Part shown: positions 44,297-52,216 of the stretch, one piece after another
Layout of the letters: each line of letters begins with the position of its first letter
How positions within the stretch are numbered: position 1 is the first letter of the stretch
NCBI RefSeq assembly: GCF_014646055.1
Contig: NZ_BMMS01000001.1
Coordinates: 124,001 to 188,000 of the forward strand
Length of the DNA stretch: 64,000 nucleotides
Reading direction: 5' to 3'
Source: Wenjunlia tyrosinilytica
GTDB lineage: Bacteria; Actinomycetota; Actinomycetes; Streptomycetales; Streptomycetaceae
Made by a program: the position numbers and the translations under genes
The notes under the pieces: model-generated
Seen by the model: only the letters and a program-made list of their open reading frames with translations
Database searches by the model: none
What the model was told of the DNA's origin: nothing

Positions 44297-45481
44297 ATGG
44301 CCCAGACCATCGAGGACTTCACCAGCACCATCCATCTGCAGGACCTCTGGGAGGACCCCTACCCGATCTACCGGCAGCTGCGCCACCACCGACCTGTCGC
44401 CTGGGTTCCCGCCGCCAACCGGTACCTGGTCACCAGGTACCGGGACGTCGTCCACCTGGAGCGCCACCCGGAGATCTTCAGTGCGGCCGAGCAGGACTCG
44501 CTGATGATCCGGGTGATGGGCAGGACCATGCTCCGCAAGGACGGCGCCGCCCACCTTCGGGAACGTAAGGCGGCCGAGCCCGCACTGCGCCCGCGGGCCG
44601 TCAGGGAGTACTGGACGCCGATCTTCCGGAAGATCGCCGACGAGCTCATCGACGGCTTCTACGAACGCGGCGAGGCGGACCTGTTCACCGACTTCGCCGG
44701 CCCCATGGCCGCCCGCAGTCTGGCCGTGGTGCTCGGCCTGCACGACGTGGCCCCGCAGGACCTGCAGACCTGGTCCCAGGCGATGATGGACGGCACCGGC
44801 AACTACGGCGACGACCCGGCCGTCTGGCAGCGCTCCGACGCCGCCGCCGGCGCGGTGGACGAGGCCGTGGACGCCGCGATCGCCTCGCTGCGCTCCGCCC
44901 CGGACGAGTCGGTGATCTCCGCGATGCTGCGCGCCGACGACCCGCTGACACCGGAGGAGATCCGGAGCAACATCAAGCTGTTCATCGGCGGTGGCCTCAA
45001 CGAACCGCGCGATGTCACCGCGGTCGCGAGCTACGCCCTGCTCACCCACCCCGAGCAGCGCACGCTCGTCACGGCGGACCCGGCCCGGTTCAAGGACGTC
45101 TTCGAGGAATCGGCGCGCTGGATCGCCCCGATCGGCATGTACCCGCGGCAGACCACCGCGGAGGTGGAACTGGGCGGCACGCTGCTGCCCGCCGGCGCCC
45201 GGCTGGGTGTGATGCTCGGCTCGGCCAACCGCGACGAGACCGCCTTCGCCGACCCCGACGCCTTCGACATCAACCGCCGGGACCGCGCACACGTCGCCTT
45301 CGGCGGAGGTCCTCACTTCTGCCTCGGCTCGTGGACCGCCCGCGCCCAGGTCGGCCAGGTGTCCCTGCCCACGCTGTTCCGGCGTCTGAGGGGCCTGCGC
45401 CTGTCCGACTCCGAACCCGTCCGCCTCGGCGGCTGGGTCTTCCGAGGAGTCCTCAACCTGCCGGTGCGCTGGGAACCGTGA
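44297..45481 (+). CDS. Cytochrome P450 of a three-component system (putative aryl-acid O-demethylase/hydroxylase)
   Basis: This 394-residue protein starts at ATG 44297 after GGAAGGCAGG. Heme ligation is at FGGGPHFCLGSW (Cys342) and the K-helix ExxR is at ESAR. The I-helix reads FIGGGLNEPRD (229-239) in place of the usual AGxETT, so the Thr that assists oxygen activation is missing. As I recall, NEPRD-type I-helices occur in aromatic O-demethylases of the GcoA/CYP255 kind. A 2Fe-2S ferredoxin and its reductase follow directly, supplying electrons. With a homoprotocatechuate dioxygenase downstream, its likely task is to make the catechol by O-demethylating homovanillate or hydroxylating a hydroxyphenylacetate. 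Confidence 0.93.
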   Translation: MAQTIEDFTSTIHLQDLWEDPYPIYRQLRHHRPVAWVPAANRYLVTRYRDVVHLERHPEIFSAAEQDSLMIRVMGRTMLRKDGAAHLRERKAAEPALRPRAVREYWTPIFRKIADELIDGFYERGEADLFTDFAGPMAARSLAVVLGLHDVAPQDLQTWSQAMMDGTGNYGDDPAVWQRSDAAAGAVDEAVDAAIASLRSAPDESVISAMLRADDPLTPEEIRSNIKLFIGGGLNEPRDVTAVASYALLTHPEQRTLVTADPARFKDVFEESARWIAPIGMYPRQTTAEVELGGTLLPAGARLGVMLGSANRDETAFADPDAFDINRRDRAHVAFGGGPHFCLGSWTARAQVGQVSLPTLFRRLRGLRLSDSEPVRLGGWVFRGVLNLPVRWEP

Positions 45482-45522
45482 CGGAACCGCGCACCCGACC
45501 TTCTTCGAACGGAGAGACCGCC

Positions 45523-45846
45523 ATGCCGAAAGTCGTCTATGTGCACCCCGACGGCTCCCAGGACCGTCTCGACGTGCCCGAGGGCACCAGCGTGATGCAG
45601 GCCGCGGTGGCCCAGGGAATCGTCGGCATCGTGGCCGAGTGCGGCGGTTCGGCGATGTGCGCGACGTGCCACGTCTACGTCGACCCGCCCGACGCCGAGT
45701 CGCTGCCCGCGGTCGGCGCCGACGAGGACGAGATGCTCGACTGCACCGCCTGCCCGCGCGAACCAGGCAGCCGGTTGAGCTGCCGGATCGTGCTCACCGC
45801 GGACCTCGACGGCCTCACGGTCCGCCTTCCGGAGAAGCAGCGGTGA
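45523..45846 (+). CDS. 2Fe-2S ferredoxin (putidaredoxin type)
   Basis: This 107-residue protein starts at ATG 45523 with GGAGAGA upstream. Cluster cysteines appear as C-x5-C-x2-C in CGGSAMCATC, with the fourth Cys in LDCTAC further on, as in putidaredoxin and terpredoxin. It shuttles electrons from the reductase at 45843 to the P450 at 44297. It overlaps the reductase start by four bases (GTGA). It is more similar in type to adrenodoxin-like ferredoxins than to the small 3Fe-4S ones that Streptomyces P450s commonly use, which suggests a complete class I system brought together as a unit. Confidence 0.94.
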   Translation: MPKVVYVHPDGSQDRLDVPEGTSVMQAAVAQGIVGIVAECGGSAMCATCHVYVDPPDAESLPAVGADEDEMLDCTACPREPGSRLSCRIVLTADLDGLTVRLPEKQR

Positions 45847-47081
45847 GCACGGTCATCGTCGGCGCCGGCCAGGCCGGAGTACACCTGGCGGCCACCCTGC
45901 GCCAAGAGGGCTACCAGGAGCGGATCGTCCTCATCGGCGACGAACCGGAACCGCCCTACCAGCGCCCCCCGCTGTCGAAGGCGTTCCTGCTCGGCTCGGC
46001 CCCCGAGCACACGCTGCACCTGCGCGCGGAGTCCTTCTACCGGGACAGCGCGATCGAACTGCTGCGTGGCGAGCGGGTCACCTGGATCGACCGGCCCGGC
46101 AGGCGGGTGCGACTGGCCGGAGGAACGCACCTGGCCTGGGACCGTCTCGTCCTGGCCACCGGTGCCCGCCCCCGACCCCTTGGCGTGCCGGGCGAGGATC
46201 TCGGCGGAGTACTGCCGCTGCGGAACCTGGCCGACGCGCGGGCATTGCGGGAGCACATGGCCTCGGCCCGGTCGGTCGTCATCGTCGGCGGCGGATTCGT
46301 CGGTCTCGAGGTCGCTGCCGCCTTCGCATCCGAAGGCGGTGAGGCGGTGCTGCTGGAAGCCGGTGACCGGCTGATGGGCCGAGCGGTTACCGAGCCGGTG
46401 TCCCGGTTCTTCGCCCGCGCCCACGCGGACAGGGGGACCCGGATACGGCTCGGCGCCGGCGCCGCCGAATTCCTCGGCCGCCGCGGGCACGTCACCGCGG
46501 TCCGCACCACCGACGGCCGCACCCACCCGGCCGACCTCGTGGTGACCGGCGTGGGCGTACTGGCGAACAGCGAACTCGCCGAGTGGGCCGGACTGGCGGC
46601 GGACGGCGGAATCCTGGTCGACGCCGCCCTGCGTACCACCGACCCCCGCGTGCACGCCATCGGGGACTGCGCGCGGTTCCCCAGCGCCCACCACCGCGCG
46701 CGGGTGCGCCTCGAGTCCGTGCAGAACGCCGTCGACCAGGCCGTTCACACCGGCCGCCTCATCGCCACCGGCGAGGTGCGCTCCTACCGCGAGCTGCCCT
46801 GGTTCTGGAGCGACCAGAAGGGCCTCAAGCTCCAGATCGCCGGTCTGCCGACCGGACACGACCATGTCCAACTGCTCGGCGAGCCCGGCAGCGGCCGGTT
46901 CTCCACCCTGGTCTTCCGGGGCGGCCGACTGGTCGCGGTGGAGTCGGTCAACCGCCCCGCCGATCACATGGCGGCCCGGCGCCTTCTGGCGTCCGGCCGC
47001 GAGCTGGCTCCCGACCGGGCCGCCGCCCCCGGGTTCGACCTGAAGGCCTTCACCGCCGACACCGCCGAACTCGCCGTCTGA
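45843..47081 (+). CDS. FAD-dependent ferredoxin reductase (putidaredoxin reductase type)
   Basis: This 412-residue protein starts at GTG 45843, coupled to the ferredoxin. It has the FAD motif VIVGAGQAGVHLAATL, the family stretch PYQRPPLSKAFL, the NAD(P) motif VIVGGGFVGLEVAAAF, and the second FAD motif VHAIGDCARFP. It oxidises NADH or NADPH and reduces the adjacent ferredoxin. The C-terminal reductase domain (YRELPWFWSDQKGLKLQIAG) matches oxygenase-coupled reductases. Confidence 0.94.
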   Translation: MSTVIVGAGQAGVHLAATLRQEGYQERIVLIGDEPEPPYQRPPLSKAFLLGSAPEHTLHLRAESFYRDSAIELLRGERVTWIDRPGRRVRLAGGTHLAWDRLVLATGARPRPLGVPGEDLGGVLPLRNLADARALREHMASARSVVIVGGGFVGLEVAAAFASEGGEAVLLEAGDRLMGRAVTEPVSRFFARAHADRGTRIRLGAGAAEFLGRRGHVTAVRTTDGRTHPADLVVTGVGVLANSELAEWAGLAADGGILVDAALRTTDPRVHAIGDCARFPSAHHRARVRLESVQNAVDQAVHTGRLIATGEVRSYRELPWFWSDQKGLKLQIAGLPTGHDHVQLLGEPGSGRFSTLVFRGGRLVAVESVNRPADHMAARRLLASGRELAPDRAAAPGFDLKAFTADTAELAV

Positions 47082-47094
47082 GCCAGGGAGAACC

Positions 47095-48540
47095 ATGTCA
47101 CACCCACTCGGCCGCACGCCCGGCAAGGTGATCGCGGTCCACCTCAACTACCGCAGCCGGGCCAGGGAACGCGGCCGCGTCCCCGACCAGCCGTCGTACT
47201 TCCTCAAGCCGCCGACCTCGCTGGCCGGGACGGGAGAGCCGCTCCTTCGGCCGCGCGGCTGCGAACTCCTGGCCTTCGAGGGCGAGGTCGCGCTGGTCAT
47301 CGGCCGCCGTGCCCACCGGGTCGATCCGGCCGACGGTTGGTCGTACGTCCACTGGGTGACGGCGGCGAACGACGCGGGCGTGTACGACCTGCGGTACGCG
47401 GACCGGGGGTCCAACCTGCGGTCCAAGGGCGCCGACGGGTTCACCCCGATCGGGCCGCGCCTGCTGGACGCCCGCCGACTGGACCCGGGCGCACTGCGGT
47501 TGCGTACCTGGGTCAACGGGGAGGTGGTGCAGGACGACACCACCGACACCCTGCTGTTCCCCTTCGCGGAGCTGGTCGCCGATCTGTCGCGGCTGGTCAC
47601 ACTGGAGCCGGGGGATGTGATCCTGACCGGCACGCCGGCCGGAGCCTCGGTCGTCTCACCCGGTGACGTGGTCGAAGTCGAGGCCGTATCGGGCGAGTTG
47701 AGCACCGGCCGCCTGCGCACCCCGATCGCGGACGCCGACCACGATCTGGAGACGTGGGGCGCGATGCCGAAGGCCGGTTCGGCCGAACGTGCCGCCGCCT
47801 GGGGCGCGGCGTTCGTCCCCGAGGCCCTGCTCGACAAGGGCATCGAGGAGGGCTTGCGCGGCGTGGCGGTCGCCACGCTCAGTGCTCAGCTGCGCAAACG
47901 GTCCCTGCCGCACATGAGCATCGACGGTGTACGCCCGACCCGGCCCGGCGACACGATGGTGGGCGTCGCGCACACCCTGCGCTATCTGCCGCTGCGCGAG
48001 GACTTGTTCCAGCGGTACGGCAACGGCATGAACGCCCAGAAGCGGGCTGTCGAGGAGCTGCGCCCCGGCCATGTCCTGGTGATGGACGCCCGCCGGGACA
48101 CCAGCGCGGGCACACTCGGCGACATTCTCGCCCTGCGCGCGCTGCGGCGCGGCGCGGTCGGCGTCGTCACCGACGGGGCGGTGCGGGACAGCGCCACCGT
48201 CGCCGCTCTCGGCCTGCCGGTCTACCACGCGGGCGCCCACCCGTCGGTGCTCGGCCGCCGCCATGTCCCCTGGGACACCGGCATCCCCGTCGCGTGCGGC
48301 GGTGCGCTGGTGCAACCCGGCGACCTGCTCGTCGGTGACGCGGACGGCGTGGTGGTCGTGCCGCCGGAGCTGGCCGAGGGGCTGATCGCCGACTGCGTCG
48401 AACAGGAGCGGCAGGAGCGGTTCATCACCGAGAAGGTACGCGCCGGACAGAGCATCGACGGCCTCTACCCGCTCGGTCCCCAGTGGCGCGCGGCGTACGC
48501 GAAGTGGTGCGACAGCGACAGCGAAGGAGACCAGCCATGA
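47095..48540 (+). CDS. Bifunctional FAH-domain / RraA-domain catabolic enzyme (HpaG-like fused to aldolase-like)
   Basis: This 481-residue protein fuses two catabolic domains. Residues of about 1-230 are a fumarylacetoacetase-type domain (IAVHLNYRSRARERG, FLKPPTSLAG, FEGEVALVIGR with metal Glu, VILTGTPAGASVV), the family of HpaG isomerase/decarboxylase and HpaH hydratase. Residues of about 245-470 are an RraA/HMG-aldolase-type domain (GNGMNAQKRAVEEL, GDILALRALRRGAVGVVTDGAVRD, VGDADGVVVVPPELAE). Such RraA enzymes cleave or decarboxylate oxo-acids with a divalent metal. Together they could carry several steps after ring cleavage. The gene overlaps the DapA-like gene by four bases (ATGA). Confidence 0.9.
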   Translation: MSHPLGRTPGKVIAVHLNYRSRARERGRVPDQPSYFLKPPTSLAGTGEPLLRPRGCELLAFEGEVALVIGRRAHRVDPADGWSYVHWVTAANDAGVYDLRYADRGSNLRSKGADGFTPIGPRLLDARRLDPGALRLRTWVNGEVVQDDTTDTLLFPFAELVADLSRLVTLEPGDVILTGTPAGASVVSPGDVVEVEAVSGELSTGRLRTPIADADHDLETWGAMPKAGSAERAAAWGAAFVPEALLDKGIEEGLRGVAVATLSAQLRKRSLPHMSIDGVRPTRPGDTMVGVAHTLRYLPLREDLFQRYGNGMNAQKRAVEELRPGHVLVMDARRDTSAGTLGDILALRALRRGAVGVVTDGAVRDSATVAALGLPVYHAGAHPSVLGRRHVPWDTGIPVACGGALVQPGDLLVGDADGVVVVPPELAEGLIADCVEQERQERFITEKVRAGQSIDGLYPLGPQWRAAYAKWCDSDSEGDQP

Positions 48541-49457
48541 AGTTCCGCAGTGATCCGTCCTCCATCCGGGGTTCCATCGCGCCGGTGGTCACCCCCTTCA
48601 CGGCCGACGGAGCCGTCGACCACGATTCGCTCCGCGTCCTGATCCGCTTCCAGCTGGAGTCCGGCTCGCACGGTGTCTCCCTCGGTGGCTCGACCGGTGA
48701 GCCGAGCGCGCAGAGCCCGGTCGAGCGGATCGCGGCCATGGAGGTGGCCGCCGAGGAGATCGCCGACCGGGTGCCGTTCCTGCCCGGCACCGGCTCGCAC
48801 AAGCTCGACGAGACTCTGGAGATCACAGCCGCCGCCCGGGAGCTCGGCGCCGACGCTGCCCTGGTCATCACCCCGTACTACGCGCGCCCCACCCAGGAGG
48901 CGCTGTACCAGTGGTACGCCACGGTGGCCCGGGAGTTCCCCGACCTGCCGATCGTCGCCTACAACGTCCCCTCCCGCACGGCCGTCGACATCGCGCCCGA
49001 CACCGTGAAGCGCCTGTTCACGGACTTCGACAACTTCGTCGGGGTCAAGGAGACGACGAAGGACTTCGAGCACTTCTCCCGGGTGCTGCACGCCTGCGGG
49101 CGGGAGTTGCTGGTGTGGTCGGGTATCGAGCTGCTGTGCCTTCCGCTGCTCGCGCTGGGCGGCGCGGGCTTCGTCAGCGCCGTGGCCAACCTGGCGCCGA
49201 AGGCGGTGGCCCGGGTGTACGAGCTGTGGGAGGCCGGTGACGCCGATGCCGCCCGCGACCTCCACTACCGCCTCCACCCCTTGGTCGACCTTCTCTTCGT
49301 GGAGACGAACCCGGCCCCGGTGAAGTGGGTCCTGGCCCAGCAGGGCCGTATCTCCTCCGACGCCGTGCGCCCACCGCTGGTACGGCCCACGGACACTTCG
49401 CTGACGCGCGTCCGCGCCCTGCTGGCGGAGGGCGGCGACCTCACCGCCCAGATCTGA
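48537..49457 (+). CDS. DapA-family (dihydrodipicolinate synthase-like) aldolase
   Basis: This 306-residue protein starts at ATG 48537 after GAAGGAGA, coupled to the FAH-RraA gene. It is a class I pyruvate-dependent aldolase/lyase: GSTGEPSAQSPVER in place of the DapA GTTGE stretch, catalytic Tyr142 in AYNVPSRT, and Schiff-base Lys171 in VGVKETT. Biosynthetic DapA would not be in this operon. In this context it should cleave the C7 dicarboxylic intermediate to pyruvate and succinic semialdehyde, the job done by HpaI in enteric bacteria. Which of this enzyme and the RraA domain is the true aldolase is open. Confidence 0.88.
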   Translation: MKFRSDPSSIRGSIAPVVTPFTADGAVDHDSLRVLIRFQLESGSHGVSLGGSTGEPSAQSPVERIAAMEVAAEEIADRVPFLPGTGSHKLDETLEITAAARELGADAALVITPYYARPTQEALYQWYATVAREFPDLPIVAYNVPSRTAVDIAPDTVKRLFTDFDNFVGVKETTKDFEHFSRVLHACGRELLVWSGIELLCLPLLALGGAGFVSAVANLAPKAVARVYELWEAGDADAARDLHYRLHPLVDLLFVETNPAPVKWVLAQQGRISSDAVRPPLVRPTDTSLTRVRALLAEGGDLTAQI

Positions 49458-49588
49458 CCCCCGGCCACCGGCCCGCGCGGGACGCCACGACCCGACGCCG
49501 CGACCCGACCCCGCCACCTCGACGCCGCCACCCGACGCCGCCGTTCCGCAGCGGCCGCGACGCCGCCCGCACCAGAAAGAGGATTCCG

Positions 49589-51079
49589 ATGTCACCCACC
49601 TGCCCCGACGGACTGCCTCGGGCGATCCGCCACTGGATCGGCGGCGCAGCAGCCGACAGCGCGGACGGCTGCACCTTCGAGGTCACCGATCCCGTCTCCA
49701 ACACCCCCTACGCCCATGCCGCCGCAGGCGGCAGGCCGGACGTCGACCGGGCGGTGGCCGCCGCCCGGTCGGCCTTCCCCGCCTGGTCGGCGCTCGGCAA
49801 CCGCGCCCGCGCCACCGTCCTGACCCGGATCGCGGACGGCATCGAGGCGCGCGAGGAGCGGCTGGCCGCCTTCGAGTCGTACGACTCCGGGCTGCCGATC
49901 ACCCAGGCGCGCGGCCAGGCCCGCCGCGCCGCCGAGAACTTCCGTTACTTCGCGGACGTCGTCGTCGCCCTTGGCGAGGAGGCGTTCCGGCAGGGCCAGG
50001 AGCAGTTCAGCTATGTCGTGCGCACCCCCATCGGGGTGGCCGGGCTGATCACCCCGTGGAACACCCCGTTCATGCTGGAGAGCTGGAAGCTCGCGCCCGC
50101 CCTCGCCTCCGGCTGCACGCTCGTCCTCAAGCCCGCCGAGTGGACCCCTCTGTCCGCGAGCCTGTGGCCGGAGATCCTCACCGAGGCGGGGGTGCCCGCG
50201 GGGGTCGTCAACATCGTGCACGGCATCGGCGAGGAGGCCGGGCAGGCGCTGGTCGACCATCCGGACGTGCCGCTGATCTCCTTCACCGGGTCCACCGACA
50301 CCGGCCGCCACATCGCCCGCAGCAGTGCCCAGCACCTCAAGACGCTGTCCATGGAGCTCGGCGGCAAGTCCCCGGTCGTCGTCTTCGCCGACGCCGACCT
50401 CGAAACCGCCCTGGACTCCGTTGTCTTCGGTGTGTTCTCCCTCAACGGCGAGCGCTGCACCGCCGGTTCCCGCGTCCTGGTCGAGCGGCCGCTGTACGAG
50501 GAGTTCAGCCGCCGCCTCGCCGAGCGCGCCAAGCGTGTCACGGTGGGCCCGCCGTCCGACCCGGCCACCGAGGTCGGAGCTCTCGTCCACCCCGAGCACT
50601 ACGCCCGCGTCCTGGACTATGTGGACATCGGCCGCAAGGAGGGCCGCCTCGTCGCGGGCGGCACCCGCCCCGCCCACCTGCCCGAGGGCAACTACCTTCA
50701 GCCGACCGTCTTCGCCGACGTGCCGCCCGACGCCCGGATCTTCCAGGAGGAGATCTTCGGCCCGGTCGTCGCCGTCGCTCCCTTCGACAACGAGTCCGAG
50801 GCCGTCGAGCTGGCCAACGCCACTCAGTACGGTCTGGCCGCGTACGTCTGGACCTCGGACCTGAGGCGCGGTCACCGCGTCGCGCACGCCGTCGAGTCCG
50901 GCATGGTCTGGATCAACTCCCACAACGTACGCGACCTGCGCACCCCCTTCGGCGGCGTCAAGGCGTCCGGCGTCGGCCGGGAGGGCGGCGCGCACAGCGT
51001 CGACTTCTACACCGAGTCCAAGATCGTGCACGTCGCACTCGGCGAGGTGCGCACTCCTCGCTTCGGAGGCAAGCGATGA
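49589..51079 (+). CDS. Aldehyde dehydrogenase, putative 5-carboxymethyl-2-hydroxymuconate semialdehyde dehydrogenase
   Basis: This 496-residue protein starts at ATG 49589 after AAAGAGGA. It has the NAD-dependent ALDH fold with PWNTPFMLESWKLAPALASG, FTGSTDTGRHI, the Glu in SMELGGKSP and catalytic Cys290 in NGERCTAGSR. The HpaE assignment comes from the coupled dioxygenase gene (ATGA overlap), whose product is a ring-cleavage semialdehyde. It oxidises that semialdehyde to the dicarboxylate. The 131-bp gap before it (49458-49588) has short CGACGCCGC repeats and no gene. Confidence 0.9.
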   Translation: MSPTCPDGLPRAIRHWIGGAAADSADGCTFEVTDPVSNTPYAHAAAGGRPDVDRAVAAARSAFPAWSALGNRARATVLTRIADGIEAREERLAAFESYDSGLPITQARGQARRAAENFRYFADVVVALGEEAFRQGQEQFSYVVRTPIGVAGLITPWNTPFMLESWKLAPALASGCTLVLKPAEWTPLSASLWPEILTEAGVPAGVVNIVHGIGEEAGQALVDHPDVPLISFTGSTDTGRHIARSSAQHLKTLSMELGGKSPVVVFADADLETALDSVVFGVFSLNGERCTAGSRVLVERPLYEEFSRRLAERAKRVTVGPPSDPATEVGALVHPEHYARVLDYVDIGRKEGRLVAGGTRPAHLPEGNYLQPTVFADVPPDARIFQEEIFGPVVAVAPFDNESEAVELANATQYGLAAYVWTSDLRRGHRVAHAVESGMVWINSHNVRDLRTPFGGVKASGVGREGGAHSVDFYTESKIVHVALGEVRTPRFGGKR

Positions 51080-52086
51080 CCCCGGCTCCCGCACCCGCAC
51101 CCGATGTCGTCCGCTCCGCCTACGCCCAGCTCGTCGTCACCGATCTGGCCAAGGCCCGTTGGTTCTGGGCCGACATGCTCGGCTTCCATGTCCAGTACGA
51201 GGCTCCCGGAATCATCTGCCTTCGCGGCAGCGACGAACTCACCCACCACTCGGTGGTGCTGCGCGAGGGCGAGGCCGCCGCCCTCGACCACATCGCCTAC
51301 CGCGTCCGCACCCCCGCAGACCTGGACAGGGCCGAGCGGTTCTTCCACCGCCTCGACCGCCCCGTCCGCCGTGTTCCCCGCGGCGAGGGCACACCGGGTG
51401 TCGGCGACGCGGTCCGCGTCGTCGACCCGCTCGGCTTCCCCGTCGAGTTCTTCCACGACATCGACCGCGCCGAACGCCTCATCCAGCGCTACGACCTGCG
51501 TCGCGGCGCCGAGGTGGCACGCCTGGACCACTTCAACATCTGCACCCCCGACATCCCGGCCGCCTACGCCCACTACCGGTCCCTCGGATTCGGATGCTCC
51601 GAGACCATCGAGGGCGACGAACACGAGCTCTACGCGGCCTGGATGTACCGCAAGCAGACCGTCCACGACGTCGCCTTCACCGGCGGCGCCGGACCCCGCC
51701 TCCACCACCTCGGGCTGGCCACGCACGAGTCGCACCATGTCCTGCGCTGCGCCGACCTGTTCGGCTCACTGCGCAAGGAGCACCACATCGAACGCGGCCC
51801 CGGCCGGCACGGTGTCTCCAACGCCTTCTATCTGTATCTGCGCGACCCCGACGGCCATCGCGTGGAGATCTACACCTCCGACTACTACACCGGCGACCCC
51901 GGCCACGAGACCTACCGGTGGAACGTCCACGACGACCGCCGCCGCGACTTCTGGGGCAACGCCGTCATCGAGTCCTGGTACCGCGAGGCCGCCCCGGTCC
52001 TGGACCTGGACGGCGAACCCCAGCCCGTCACCGACGCCCTCCTCGACGAATCCTCCGTCCGGGTCGGGGCCGACGGCCTCGGCTGA
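51076..52086 (+). CDS. Homoprotocatechuate 2,3-dioxygenase (extradiol, VOC superfamily)
   Basis: This 336-residue protein starts at ATG 51076 after GGAGG, overlapping the dehydrogenase stop. It inserts O2 into 3,4-dihydroxyphenylacetate next to the diol. The metal triad is His152 (LDHFNI), His211 (LHHLG) and Glu264 (VEIYTSDYY), each three below the Brevibacterium fuscum enzyme's His155, His214 and Glu267. The acid-base His200 is matched by His197 in KQTVHD. ERGPGRHGVSNAFYLYL and DYYTGDPG are nearly those of the Brevibacterium and Arthrobacter enzymes. This gene fixes the identity of the pathway. It is the last gene of the operon. Confidence 0.95.
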   Translation: MTPAPAPAPDVVRSAYAQLVVTDLAKARWFWADMLGFHVQYEAPGIICLRGSDELTHHSVVLREGEAAALDHIAYRVRTPADLDRAERFFHRLDRPVRRVPRGEGTPGVGDAVRVVDPLGFPVEFFHDIDRAERLIQRYDLRRGAEVARLDHFNICTPDIPAAYAHYRSLGFGCSETIEGDEHELYAAWMYRKQTVHDVAFTGGAGPRLHHLGLATHESHHVLRCADLFGSLRKEHHIERGPGRHGVSNAFYLYLRDPDGHRVEIYTSDYYTGDPGHETYRWNVHDDRRRDFWGNAVIESWYREAAPVLDLDGEPQPVTDALLDESSVRVGADGLG

Positions 52087-52144
52087 CGGCCCCCGACAGA
52101 TCCCCCGCCCCGCCTCACCGGCCCCGCGCGGCGCCGGTCACCGG

Positions 52145-52172
52145 GGGCCGCCCCCGGTACGCGGGGCGGCCC
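52145..52172. terminator. Bidirectional terminator between dioxygenase and RNase H genes
   Basis: GGGCCGCCCC (52145-52154) pairs perfectly with GGGGCGGCCC (52163-52172) around an 8-base loop. It sits between two convergent genes that end at 52086 and 52217 and could stop transcription from either side. Confidence 0.65.
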
Positions 52173-52216
52173 GCGCCGGGCCGCGACCGGCGGGCGGCCA
52201 GGGGCCGGTGAAGCGG

